Origin: DYRB01 sp963709645
GTDB taxonomy: Bacteria; Pseudomonadota; Gammaproteobacteria; Chromatiales; Chromatiaceae
Direction: 5' to 3'
Length of the DNA: 64,000 bases
NCBI GenBank assembly: GCA_963709645.1
Contig: CAVPXP010000009.1
Coordinates: 1 to 64,000, forward strand
This document shows positions 1-8,700 of the stretch, piece after piece. The translations under genes and the position numbers were made by a program. The first letter of the stretch is position 1; every line of letters starts with the position of its first letter. The notes under the pieces were generated by a model. The model was not told the origin of the DNA. It saw nothing but the letters and a program-made list of their open reading frames with translations, and made no database searches.

Positions 1-243
1 GGGGGGCGTGCGGGCTTGTAGTGAGGGTGATGAGGTCGGACGATGGTATGGGCGAGGGGGCGCGCGGTAGGAGGTGGCCACCGAGCCCACGAAGGCGGCG
101 GTACCGACGGCAGCCATCGTTGCTCCGGGATCGTAATAAGACTGGCCGGTGCGCGGATCGTAGGTTGTGCAGGCGCCAAGTCCTAGGATGAGGACGCTGG
201 CGCAAAGCGTGGCCATCAATCGAAAAACGAAGGGCTCTGCCAT
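1..243 (-). CDS. Small lipoprotein, C-terminus beyond window edge
   Basis: The reading frame opens with ATG at 243 and stays open to base 1, so the C-terminus is missing. The 81 visible residues begin with a hydrophobic signal segment ending in the lipobox LGAC at about residues 22-25. This predicts lipidation and export to the periplasmic face of a membrane. After the cysteine comes TTYDPRTGQ, then an Ala/Gly/Val-rich hydrophobic stretch and a Pro/Arg/His-rich tail. The family was not recognised. The lipoprotein signal is clear, the function unknown. Confidence 0.65.
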   Translation of the reverse strand, partial: MAEPFVFRLMATLCASVLILGLGACTTYDPRTGQSYYDPGATMAAVGTAAFVGSVATSYRAPPRPYHRPTSSPSLQARTPP

Positions 244-605
244 TTGGTGTTCCCAAGTTGGAGATATGAAATCCACCCGCCCGAGTCGGGCACAACGCTG
301 GAGTGGCGTGCCAATCGTAGCGGGGAAGCGGGCAGGCCGCAATCAGCCCGCCTTATGCCGCGGAAATTTGGCACCAAAGCCATAGAAGGTACCGGCAGAG
401 ACCGCTGCCGTCGATCGATCGGCGCGACGGCGCGCCTAGTGTGGCCCGCCACACCAAGGCAACGCCTCGCCGTTCTTGGCGCGCATACACCTTGTTGCGT
501 GCCCGGCTCGTCACCTGCGGGAGTGTGTGAATCGGTCGACCGGTGATAGCATCGCCTGCCCGCCAGCGCGGCCGGATGCGCCCCCAGCACCTGAAGGTTC
601 TGCCC
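244..605. other. Intergenic region between divergent genes
   Basis: This gap lies between the minus-strand lipoprotein and the plus-strand LOG protein and should hold both promoters. I see no convincing coding frame, terminator or operator in it. Open frames here overlap each other and look like high-GC shadows. Confidence 0.5.
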
Positions 606-2570
606 ATGTATGCAACTCCCGAAACCGATGACGGCTGGATTACGGCTGTGCGCGGGCGCGACGGCGAGGCCCTGCTGGTCGAAGCCCGCTTCGCCCTTCC
701 TTTGCCGTTCCGCAGCCTGGTGCGCGGCCGGGAGTCCGAGCTGCTGTTTGCGGCGCGCAGCCGCCTAGCCAGGCTCGGGATCAACATCACACCTCTCGAC
801 GAGCCCAAGTTCAACGGCCGCTATTGTGACCTGCGACTCTCGGTGGTCGCCGCCATTCGCGCCTACGGCATGGCTGAGCACCTGGACTGCCTGGTGGCGC
901 CGGGCTTGAGGGTAGGTCGCCTGGTGTTCTGCTCGAACGCCAGCCGGCTTGGCTCCACCGAGATCCACGACCTGATCCGCGACAATCAGATTCAGGTGCC
1001 TGCGGGCTTCTCACTGAATGCAAACGGCTACCTGATCCTGCGTCCCCAGCAGCAGATTTTCCGCTTTTCCCATCAGCTCAGCCCCCGCGAGGTGACGGCC
1101 ATCGCCAACCACGCGGACGGTAAGGATCTACTGAACCGGCTGCAGATTCGCGAGCGGGTCGACAACATCGAGCTGGCCCCCAACGACGGGCTGGTGACCG
1201 CCTGCACCATGTTTCTGCACCGCCATTACGTTGTGCTCCAGAATCTGGACGACTCCCTGGGTTTCCATCTCCAGGCGACAGTGCTCGATCCGGTCTCGAC
1301 CCGCGGCACCAACATCTACCTGGAATTCATCAATCGATCGGACCAGCTCATCGTGAACCCCACGGTGGCCGCGACCGTCCATGAGGCCTTACGTCTCACC
1401 CCGGCACGGCGCTACTGGCACGGTGGTGCGGCCGCTTCAGCGGGCGATGACCCCGACGATGGCGAACGCCTGACCCAGGTCTTCGACCGCCTGGAGGGTG
1501 CCCCCGTCTTTGGGGGCGCATCCCATCGCCTGATGGCCGCATTCATCAGGCCCCAGGATATGCTCACCGGTGCCGACCCAGACTATGTCTGGGCACGCCC
1601 GGATACCCCGGCGCGCCCGGCGTTTGAGGCCGACAGCCTCCGCTCCGACGGTGGTTCTGCCCAGGAAGCAGACCCCAAGGGTCAGGACGGTACCGGCATT
1701 CTCGCCGCCTTGCCAGACGGGATCGGTGCCACCTTACTCCTGGGCTATTTCCCGAACCTCATCGAGCACACTGAGATCTGTGCCGCGGCCCTGCGGCGCA
1801 AGGTGTCGCGGATCATCTTCCGCCGTCCATCCTTCGAGCACGGGGTCTATTTGTCCGACCGCGACCAAGGCCGACTGGCGGACTACGAGGGTCTGGGTCT
1901 CGAGGTCTTTTGGTGCAATGAGGCCCGGGGACACGTGGTGCGCCACGTCTTTCGTGGCCTGCGCGGCTATTTCACCGCGCCGGAAAAGGTGGACCGTTTC
2001 CGCTCCACCCTGGTGTTCGCCATCTACGGGTCCATTAAGCCCCTGAGCGATCCGGAGATCGCCTGCACTGAGCGCCTCATCGAAAACCTGCGCGGACTTT
2101 TCGGCAGCGACATCGGCATCCTCACCGGGGGCGGCCCCGGTTCCATGCAGCAGGTCACCAACACGGCCCACCGGCTGGGGCTCATGGTCGGCTCCAGCTT
2201 TATCGAGACGGAGGACCAGCAGACCAACAAGTCCGCGGATTTCTACCAGACCTTTCAGGCCCGCAGCCGTCAATCCCGACAGCGCTGGTTCGAGATCGCG
2301 AGCTTCCACATCTTTCTGGTGGGCGGGGTTGGGACCCTGGAGGAGATCGGCCTGACGCTGACGGATATGAAACTCGGTGTGATCGAGGCTAGCCCGGTGG
2401 TTTTCCTCGACAGCTCCGGGGGCGAATTCTATTGGGATGGGCTGCGGGCCCAGCTCGCGCTCATGGTCCGCGAGGGGCGCATGCCCAAATGGCTGAACGA
2501 CAATATCCTCATGACGTCAGACCCTGACGAGGTCCCACGCTTCTACAAGAAGGCGCTGCGTCTGGGCTGA
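606..2570 (+). CDS. LOG-family Rossmann nucleotide-binding protein with long N-terminal region
   Basis: The last 185 residues form a LOG/lysine-decarboxylase-like Rossmann domain: a FAIYGS strand, the loop TGGGPGSMQQ, and the motif VGGVGTLEE matching the family signature PGGxGTxxE with Val for Pro. Family members hydrolyse nucleoside 5'-monophosphates to base and ribose phosphate. The protein has about 654 residues, much longer than the roughly 200-residue minimal LOG enzymes and longer than PpnN (about 450). The N-terminal 450 residues were not assigned to a known domain. I chose the ATG at 606 because the protein becomes well behaved there (MYATPETDDGW). An upstream in-frame ATG at 543 would add 21 unlikely residues. 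Cytoplasmic; function inferred from the C-terminal domain only. Confidence 0.75.
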   Translation: MYATPETDDGWITAVRGRDGEALLVEARFALPLPFRSLVRGRESELLFAARSRLARLGINITPLDEPKFNGRYCDLRLSVVAAIRAYGMAEHLDCLVAPGLRVGRLVFCSNASRLGSTEIHDLIRDNQIQVPAGFSLNANGYLILRPQQQIFRFSHQLSPREVTAIANHADGKDLLNRLQIRERVDNIELAPNDGLVTACTMFLHRHYVVLQNLDDSLGFHLQATVLDPVSTRGTNIYLEFINRSDQLIVNPTVAATVHEALRLTPARRYWHGGAAASAGDDPDDGERLTQVFDRLEGAPVFGGASHRLMAAFIRPQDMLTGADPDYVWARPDTPARPAFEADSLRSDGGSAQEADPKGQDGTGILAALPDGIGATLLLGYFPNLIEHTEICAAALRRKVSRIIFRRPSFEHGVYLSDRDQGRLADYEGLGLEVFWCNEARGHVVRHVFRGLRGYFTAPEKVDRFRSTLVFAIYGSIKPLSDPEIACTERLIENLRGLFGSDIGILTGGGPGSMQQVTNTAHRLGLMVGSSFIETEDQQTNKSADFYQTFQARSRQSRQRWFEIASFHIFLVGGVGTLEEIGLTLTDMKLGVIEASPVVFLDSSGGEFYWDGLRAQLALMVREGRMPKWLNDNILMTSDPDEVPRFYKKALRLG

Positions 2571-2952
2571 CGGGCGGTGCCATCGCTGCCGATCTCCACC
2601 ACGATCAATCGGATGCAGAATAGGCAGGTGTTGGATCGGGCCTTTTGCGCTTTGTGGAAGATTCTGACCTTGGGGACTAACGATCCGATCCCATTCCGAA
2701 CAGTCCCACAGAAGGTAGCGTCACCGCCTGGCCATTGCTTCCGAACGCGCCTGCCGCTCCATCGAGTCCACAATGCATCAGCGCTCTTAGCAGCCCTTGG
2801 AATTGGCTATTGGAACTCGCCCCCTAAATAAGTGTGGTTTAGCACAGGCTAATATGTTGTAATCATAGGGTCATAGTGGCCGCGCAGTTTGCGGCTTCGT
2901 CTGGCCTCAGCGCAACCTTGATCCACTTTCCCATCCGTGTGGAGATATCCTA
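2571..2952. other. Intergenic region, no gene seen
   Basis: About 380 bases without a supported gene, lower in GC towards the right end, where the promoter of the following secreted protein is expected. A short stretch near 2690-2705 resembles part of a 5S rRNA, but no full RNA can be assembled (see rejected items). Confidence 0.5.
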
Positions 2953-3933
2953 ATGAATGCAAGAATCAGCGCGGCCTGCCTCGGAATCACCGCCATGCTC
3001 TGCGTTACCCTGTCGGCGGCCACGCGGGCAGCGACCCCGTCGCTGGAAGACCTGAAGAACATGCCGCCGGAGCTGCGCAACGAGCAGATCAAGGCCTTGG
3101 TCACGGAGCAGGAGGCCGAGTCCTCGGCGATTCCAGCAGTGTCGGCAGCCGTCGCTGCCGTGGACACCACGCCCCCGGTGGTGACCGCCTTCAACGCCGA
3201 GAGCGCGGTAACCACGAAGCTTGCCGTTGAGCAGTTGTTGGTCTCGCTGACCGTGACCGACGATGCGTCGGGTGTCCAATACGGCTGGGTGGATGCAGTC
3301 AGCCCATCGGGACGATGGGTGAGCGCTTGGTTTAGTCCGGGTGGGACGAAAAACTTCATCGACACCTTGCCAATCAATAGGCTCGGGCCATTCTCCGAGT
3401 CGGGGGAGTGGCATATCGTGAGTGTCTCTGGGTATGACGTGGCCGGTAACTGGTTCTACGCCGACGAAACCACCCTGGCCGCCCTCGGGAATACCACATT
3501 TACCGTCACCAGCCCGTTCTTCGATGCGACCCCTCCGGTCCTGGTGTCCGGTCGCATCGAGACCCGCGTGGTATCCCTGTCGGACCCCAACCCGCTCGTT
3601 CGTGTCATGGCGGCGACCAAGGATCCCCTCTCGGGCGTTGCCTATGTGAGCATGTATTTTTGTCTCGAGGATGATTCCACCTGCATGAGCGGCTTGAACA
3701 GCCTGTACCTTGGGGGTTCGGAAGACCCGATCTTTAGAAGGGCGGCCGCTAACAGAATTTGGGCGTCGAACGATCTTTCCTGGAATCCGCCGGTCCCCGG
3801 GACCTACGTCCTCCGAGAGGTCTGGGTTGCGGATTCGGCGGGCAATTCAGCCTATTATCTCAGCACCGCCATTGGCGGCGACACCGACTTCAGCCTGATG
3901 TTCCCAACGACGACCATCGTGGTCAAACCTTGA
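2953..3933 (+). CDS. Secreted protein with two bacterial Ig-like repeats
   Basis: A 326-residue protein with a typical Sec signal peptide (first 26 residues, likely cleaved after TRA). Two similar halves each begin with a TPPV segment (DTTPPVVTAF and DATPPVLVSG) and contain acidic loops such as DDASGV and KDPLSGV. This is the pattern of Ig-like or cadherin-like beta-sandwich repeats found in secreted adhesion and surface proteins. No catalytic motif is visible. GGAG stands about 8 bases before the ATG. The gene stands alone and is followed by a strong terminator, so it is probably monocistronic. Confidence 0.7.
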   Translation: MNARISAACLGITAMLCVTLSAATRAATPSLEDLKNMPPELRNEQIKALVTEQEAESSAIPAVSAAVAAVDTTPPVVTAFNAESAVTTKLAVEQLLVSLTVTDDASGVQYGWVDAVSPSGRWVSAWFSPGGTKNFIDTLPINRLGPFSESGEWHIVSVSGYDVAGNWFYADETTLAALGNTTFTVTSPFFDATPPVLVSGRIETRVVSLSDPNPLVRVMAATKDPLSGVAYVSMYFCLEDDSTCMSGLNSLYLGGSEDPIFRRAAANRIWASNDLSWNPPVPGTYVLREVWVADSAGNSAYYLSTAIGGDTDFSLMFPTTTIVVKP

Positions 3934-3969
3934 TCGCGTATCGCGGCTAGGCGGTCGCAGCCGCAGAAA

Positions 3970-4004
3970 CCCGGACAGGTCTACGAGACCTGTCCGGGCT
4001 TTTT
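3970..4004 (+). terminator. Rho-independent terminator
   Basis: A perfect 13-bp inverted repeat (arms CCCGGACAGGTCT and AGACCTGTCCGGG, loop ACG, 3970-3998) is followed by CTTTTTCTTT. It lies 37 bases after the stop codon of the secreted protein and ends that transcript. Confidence 0.92.
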
Positions 4005-4396
4005 CTTTCCGGCATCCGCATCCGGTAGGCTGCGCCCAGCAGGGGCCAATTTGCAGCGCAAACCCCGGGGCCAGCGTGAGCAACCCACCTTACCCTCGGG
4101 GAGAAAGAATCGCGGTTGGACCCAGGCACAACGAAGGCGTTACAGAGTCCGCCATCGCTCAGGGCCGCGAGCTCTTGCCGTCGAGCGTCAAGCTGCCGAT
4201 GGTCCTTGCCTTCGGTTCCCCCTCGCCAACCGGCCCGCTCGGGGGATCTTTCCGCGCGGGGATGGTGTTAGGCGCTCAGGGCAATCGGCGGGCGACTGTG
4301 CACGCGGCGATGCTGTGAGTTCGGGTTCTGACGAGCTGGGCAGGTACGATCCAATCCTCAACCTCCGGGATGGGCGCCGGGTGGGGGAGGCCAAAC
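4005..4396. other. Intergenic region between convergent genes
   Basis: This gap lies downstream of both the secreted protein and the minus-strand Fe-S protein. No gene, repeat or second terminator was recognised. Confidence 0.5.
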
Positions 4397-5711
4397 TCAG
4401 CCCGTGGGCGAGGATTTCGCGGCCGTCCCTTTTGGCTTCGCCACCAGATGCTCCGCGAGCAGCTCGGTCAGACCAGTCACTGCGATATCCATGTCGTAGT
4501 GCTCCAATCCCTCCTCGATGACGATGCGGCAATTGGCGCAGGCGGTCACCAGGGTGTCTACGCCCAATGCCTCGAGCTGGCGCTTCTTGCGCTTGAAGGC
4601 CTCGAGCCGCAGAGGCTCGGCGCCCTCGTTGGCACTCACGCCCTCCGCCGCCGCCGCAGCACCAGTTCATGCGCCCGGTGTCGGCCATCTCCGGATAGTT
4701 CGGCGCGACCATCTCCAACAGGTTGCGCGGCTGGCTCAGGACGCCGCCGCGGCGGCCGATCTGGCAGGGGTCGTGGTAGGTCAGACGACGCTCCTCCAGG
4801 CCCTCGGTCTGGAGCCGCCCGTCGGCGCGGAGCTGGTCGAGCAGCTCCATGATATGTACGACCTCGAAACCGGTAGGGGCGCCCGATGAGGTTGGGCCCG
4901 TCCCAGCGGATGGCCGTGTAGGCATGGCCGCACTCGGGGCTGATGACGTACTTGACCCCGAGCCCTTCGGCCGCGTCGACCACCCGGCTCACCAGCTCCG
5001 TGGCGATGGCGGAGTCGCCGATCTGGATGCCGCTGTTGGTGGCCTCGAAGGCCTTGCTGGACGAGGGTCCAGCTCACACCGGCGGCGTCGAAGATGCGCG
5101 TCAGGCTCTCGATGTACTCCGGGAAGTTGATGACCTCCATGGAGGAGAGGAGCGCCATGTAGTCGGCGCCCTGCTTGTCCAAGGGAACGGTGAGGCCAGT
5201 GGCATGCTCCACATGGGCGATCTGCGCCGACAGCGCCTTCAGGGTCACGCCCATGGGGCTGCCGATCTCCAGGGCGCGGGTGGTGGCACCCTGGAGCCCC
5301 TCGGGCGAGTAGCCGGACGCGGCAAAGGCCTCCCGCTGCCTGCGGATCATGTAGGCGATGTCGTTGCCCACCGGGCAGACCATGGAGCAGCGCCCGCACA
5401 GGGTGCAGCTGTCGTAGGTCATCTCCTGCCAGTCGGCGAAGTCGTCCGCCGTCAGGTTCCTGCCGAACCCCAGCGCCTTGCCGAGCTTGCCGAAGAAGGT
5501 GTGTTCGCGCTGCCACAGACCGGCGCATGGGCTCCACCTTGTAGATCGGCGTGTAGCGCGGGTCACCGGTCTCCGTGTAGAAGAGACAGGCCTCCGCGCA
5601 CAGGCCGCAATGGACGCAGCTCGAGAAATAGGAAGCGACCTTGGCATCGATCTGCTTTCGCAGCACCGAGACGCCGCGCTCGAAGTCGTGCTCTGTCTGG
5701 ACGGCGAGCAT
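4397..5711 (-). CDS. HdrD/DsrK-like Fe-S protein with CCG domain (frameshifted)
   Basis: Pieced together from four frames, this is one protein of about 435 residues. Near the N-terminus are two [4Fe-4S] motifs, CVHCGLCAEAC and CTLCGRCSMVC. The C-terminal half is a heterodisulfide-reductase CCG domain, with YHDPCQ, the WCCGGGGG core and a final CANC, which binds a catalytic Fe-S cluster. Such proteins (HdrD, GlpC, DsrK) are cytoplasmic electron-transfer subunits that pair with a NarI-like cytochrome b, as found here just upstream. ATG at 5711 is preceded by AGGAGA. At least three frameshifts occur; cysteine motifs are intact on both sides of each, favouring sequence error over decay. The substrate is unknown; it may couple quinol to a thiol/disulfide or to formate metabolism. 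Confidence 0.75.
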
Positions 5712-6111
5712 GGTCAGGTCTCCTAATTTCGGAAGCATGTGCGCTAAGGCGATTGCCGGAGAATCATGGACCAGATGGCGCCAGATTGACGTCCGCCTTC
5801 AAGGAGCACCGGCAGGAGCATAGCTGGGCTATTTGACTGCTGGCGCGACAAAGTAGGCGGGGGCAAAGACAAGCTAGCTGGTACATGATTTGAGGTGATT
5901 AGCTTCGTAATTCAGCTGGCCAGCTGGCTACCCCACGCAGACACCGAAACTGGGGAAAACTGCCTCGTAGTCGGTCTCGAAGCGGCGGAAATTTGGTTCC
6001 GCCACCTCAAGGCTGGTCCAGGTTCTCCACCGCCGGCAGCCAGCTGAGCCATCGAGCTAATCATCTGATTTGACAGAAATCGCCTAAGGCCTCGCAGCTT
6101 GGCGCCGCCAT
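5712..6111. other. 400-base gap inside the formate operon
   Basis: This gap separates the NarI-like gene from the HdrD-like gene on the same strand and is visibly richer in A and T than its surroundings. No complete gene is visible. A short minus-strand open stretch (about 5935-6060) could be a gene remnant but matches nothing I know. The Fe-S gene may have its own promoter here. Confidence 0.4.
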
Positions 6112-6754
6112 CTAGGCCTGCACACCCTTGCGCGCCATGGCCGCGCCTGTGTAGCTGCGGCTGATGGCGAAGGTGAAGGCGTGCATGAGCCGGCTAAATG
6201 GGAAATAGATGAGCAGCAGGCACACCGTGAGCATGTGAATGGCGCGCAAGCTGTCGTGGCTTTCCAAGAGCGCCATACAACCGGTGAACATCGCCGCGAA
6301 GATCAGAATCGCGGCCGCATGGTCGTCGAAGGTGGAAATCTTGCGCATGACTGGATGCATGACCCGGCGTAGCCACAAAAGGATGATCCCCGCGAAGGCG
6401 AGGTTCGCCGCCAGGATGAACAGCCAGTGGGGTGCCGGCGCCCAGCCGAAGCCAAGGATGCGCTCCTCGATGAAGACCACATGGGGGGCCGCAAACACGA
6501 GCAGCACGAAGAGCCCGATGTGGAACATGTAGCCGGCCACCAGATGGAAGGTGGCCCCACGCGTAAAGCCTTCCGCCGTCCAGGAGCGGCTCACCAGGGT
6601 GCGCAGGGCGCCGGGCCAACCCCGGGCGCGCGGCGGGGCCAAGTCGGGCCGAGTGCCCTTGGCGAAGACCTCGAACGAGGCGAATGGCCACGCCCGCAAC
6701 GAAGATCGCCACGGACGCGTACCACAGGGGCCCTTCGACAAAATCAAGAAACAT
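6112..6754 (-). CDS. NarI/DsrM-like cytochrome b membrane subunit (frameshifted)
   Basis: A protein of about 214 residues once one frameshift near 6680 is bridged. It begins MFLDFVEGPLWY and has about five hydrophobic segments with histidines in or next to them (FHLVAGYMFHIG, AIHMLTVCLLL, RLMHAFTF). This matches the nitrate-reductase-gamma fold, a quinol-oxidising di-heme cytochrome b. In DsrM, HmeC and related complexes this subunit sits in the cytoplasmic membrane next to an HdrD-like Fe-S protein, as here. It follows the formate dehydrogenase gamma gene by 52 bases. It may give the operon a second membrane module. Confidence 0.72.
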
Positions 6755-6806
6755 GGTTGCGACCTCGTCTCGCGGCTCTCTCGACCGAGTTGCTCAATCC
6801 GTGACC

Positions 6807-7892
6807 TCACCGCCCTTGCGCAGCGGCGACACCGAAGCCCTTGAAGTCGATGTCGTCGTGACGCCTGACCTCTTCGAGCGCGTTCTCGGCCACGTCCACC
6901 ATGCCCGCCTTCTCCATCTCCGCGTACCAGAGGTTGTGGTGCTCCTTGGCCCAGCTGGCGTCCACGTAGCCCCGGGTCATGGACTCCGCCGCCCCTTCCA
7001 TGCCCAGGGTGCCGATGTAGATGTGACCCAAAGAGGCCGCGATGAAACCGATGGCGATCACCGCATGGGCGACGTGGGCGGCGGCCATGACCTCCCGGCC
7101 CTGCCCGAACATCGGGAAGTCGAGCACCAGCCCGGAGACGGAGATGACGATCCCGAACAGCACCGTCATCCAGAACCAGGTCTTCTGGCCCCCGTTGTAG
7201 TAGCCGGAGTCGGCGATCTGGTGCCCGAAGAGCCCGCCCGCCTTGAGGAACCACTTGACGTCGAGCCAGCGGAAGCGGTTGCCCCGGCCGAACAGGACCA
7301 TCAGCGCAAGCAGGGCGAAGGGGAAGATGGGGCCGAAGAGGTTGTGGACCTCCTTGCAGGCCGCCGCCGTGGCGGAGAAGCCCTCGGGCCCGAGCAGCGG
7401 GATCAGGACATAGCGCCCGTAGAGCAGCACCAGCCCGGTCACGCCGAGCAGAACGAAGAGTCCGGCGGCAAACCAGTGCACCACGCGCTGATTGACCGAG
7501 AAGCGCGGCACCAGCTTCCCGGATCGGCCGCCTTCGATCTTGATCTTTCCGCGGATCAGGTAGAAGGCCGCGATCAGTCCCAGCATGCCCAAAAGGACGC
7601 CGCCGCCGATGGGCACCAACTGGGAGGCGCGGAATATCCGCCAGGTCTCGCCCCAGGTGTTGATGAGTACGGACCCGTCGATGTTCTCCACGGCGGTGGT
7701 CGCGTTCTGCGGCTGCACCCGCTGGCGCACCTCGCGCCACAGCTCAGCCCCCGGGTTGCTGAGCTGCAGCCCGGTTGCGGCGAGTCCGTAGGGAACCAGT
7801 GGGGCGATCAGCACGAAGGCAAGCAGCAGGGCACTCACCCGCAGGGCCTTGCGGTAGCGCAGGCGCTTGCGCGCGGCGGCGTCGTCAGTCAT
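6807..7892 (-). CDS. fdhC: Formate dehydrogenase gamma subunit, cytochrome b
   Basis: 361 residues, intact. The N-terminus has one membrane segment (about 17-40), then a periplasmic loop. After it comes the FdnI/FdoI-type core of four more helices with heme-ligating histidines, seen in VVHWFAAGLF, the HVAHAV helix and LGHIYIGTLG. It anchors the catalytic FdhA-FdhB pair to the membrane and passes electrons from formate to quinone. The N-terminal extension with an extra helix is typical of the longer proteobacterial gamma subunits. It lies about 100 bases downstream of fdhB in the same operon. Confidence 0.9.
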   Translation of the reverse strand: MTDDAAARKRLRYRKALRVSALLLAFVLIAPLVPYGLAATGLQLSNPGAELWREVRQRVQPQNATTAVENIDGSVLINTWGETWRIFRASQLVPIGGGVLLGMLGLIAAFYLIRGKIKIEGGRSGKLVPRFSVNQRVVHWFAAGLFVLLGVTGLVLLYGRYVLIPLLGPEGFSATAAACKEVHNLFGPIFPFALLALMVLFGRGNRFRWLDVKWFLKAGGLFGHQIADSGYYNGGQKTWFWMTVLFGIVISVSGLVLDFPMFGQGREVMAAAHVAHAVIAIGFIAASLGHIYIGTLGMEGAAESMTRGYVDASWAKEHHNLWYAEMEKAGMVDVAENALEEVRRHDDIDFKGFGVAAAQGR

Positions 7893-7991
7893 GGGCGGTC
7901 AAGCTCCTCGGTCGATGGCAGACGGCCCCGCGCCATCCGAGCGGCGGACGCGTATGTTCGCGGGCCGCGCGGGTGGCGGCGGATGCCGCCG

Positions 7992-8627
7992 TCATTCCTT
8001 GCCGGCTGCCTTGCCCTTCACGCCCTTGCCCGCCTGCACGCCGGGCTTGCCGTAGGCCACCCCCCAGCCGCGCTGCAGGCCCATTGCACCCCGGTAGGCG
8101 ACACGCTCCCGGTAGATGTCGGACACCACGCTCGCATCGCCCGCCAGCAGGGCTTTCGTTGCGCACATCTCGGCGCAGGCAGGGAGTTTGCCCTCGGCGA
8201 GGCGGTTGGCACCGTACTTGCGCCGCTCCTCCGCGCTGCCGTCCTGCTCCGGGCCGCCGGCGCAGAAGGTGCACTTGTCCATCTTGCCGCGGGAGCCGAA
8301 GGCGCCCTCGGTGGGGAACTGGGGTGCACCGAAGGGACAGGCGTAGAAGCAGTAGCCGCAGCCGATGCAGATGTCCTTGTCGTGCAGCACCACGCCGTCG
8401 GCGGTGTCGTAGATACAGTCCACCGGACAGACCGCGATGCAGGGGGCGTCCGAGCAGTGCATGCAGGCGACGGACAGGGAGCGCTCGCCGGGTACCCCGT
8501 CATTGATGGTCACCACCCGGCGGCGGTTGATGCCCCAGGGGACCTCGTTGACGTTCTTGCAGGCGGTCACACAGCCGTTGCACTCGATGCAGCGCTCGGC
8601 GTCGCAAAAGAATTTCATTCGTGCCAT
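7992..8627 (-). CDS. fdhB: Formate dehydrogenase beta subunit, four [4Fe-4S] clusters
   Basis: 211 residues, intact. Four cysteine groups fit a ferredoxin-like electron wire: CIECNGCVTAC, CMHCSDAPCIAVC, CIGCGYCFYAC, and a split group CTFC plus CAEMC. It carries electrons from the molybdopterin subunit to the cytochrome b subunit. Unlike E. coli FdnH it has no C-terminal membrane helix, so it must be held by FdhA and FdhC. The Lys/Gly-rich tail (VKGKAAGKE) is unusual but harmless. It lies 73 bases after fdhA. Confidence 0.92.
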   Translation of the reverse strand: MARMKFFCDAERCIECNGCVTACKNVNEVPWGINRRRVVTINDGVPGERSLSVACMHCSDAPCIAVCPVDCIYDTADGVVLHDKDICIGCGYCFYACPFGAPQFPTEGAFGSRGKMDKCTFCAGGPEQDGSAEERRKYGANRLAEGKLPACAEMCATKALLAGDASVVSDIYRERVAYRGAMGLQRGWGVAYGKPGVQAGKGVKGKAAGKE

Positions 8628-8700
8628 TGACTTGTCTCCAGCTAATCCCGGGGCACCGGCATGTATCGGGCGGCCCGCGCAGGGGCCGCCGAGGACCGCA

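Noticed and set aside
2640..2740. Stretch resembling part of 5S rRNA (GATCCCATTCCGAAC)
   Set aside because: Only about 15 bases match. The flanks do not form the 5S helices, and the segment resembling the 5S 5' end is out of order.
4018..5836. Long plus-strand open frames opposite the Fe-S gene
   Set aside because: High-GC shadow frames with no motifs, while the minus strand carries clear cysteine clusters.
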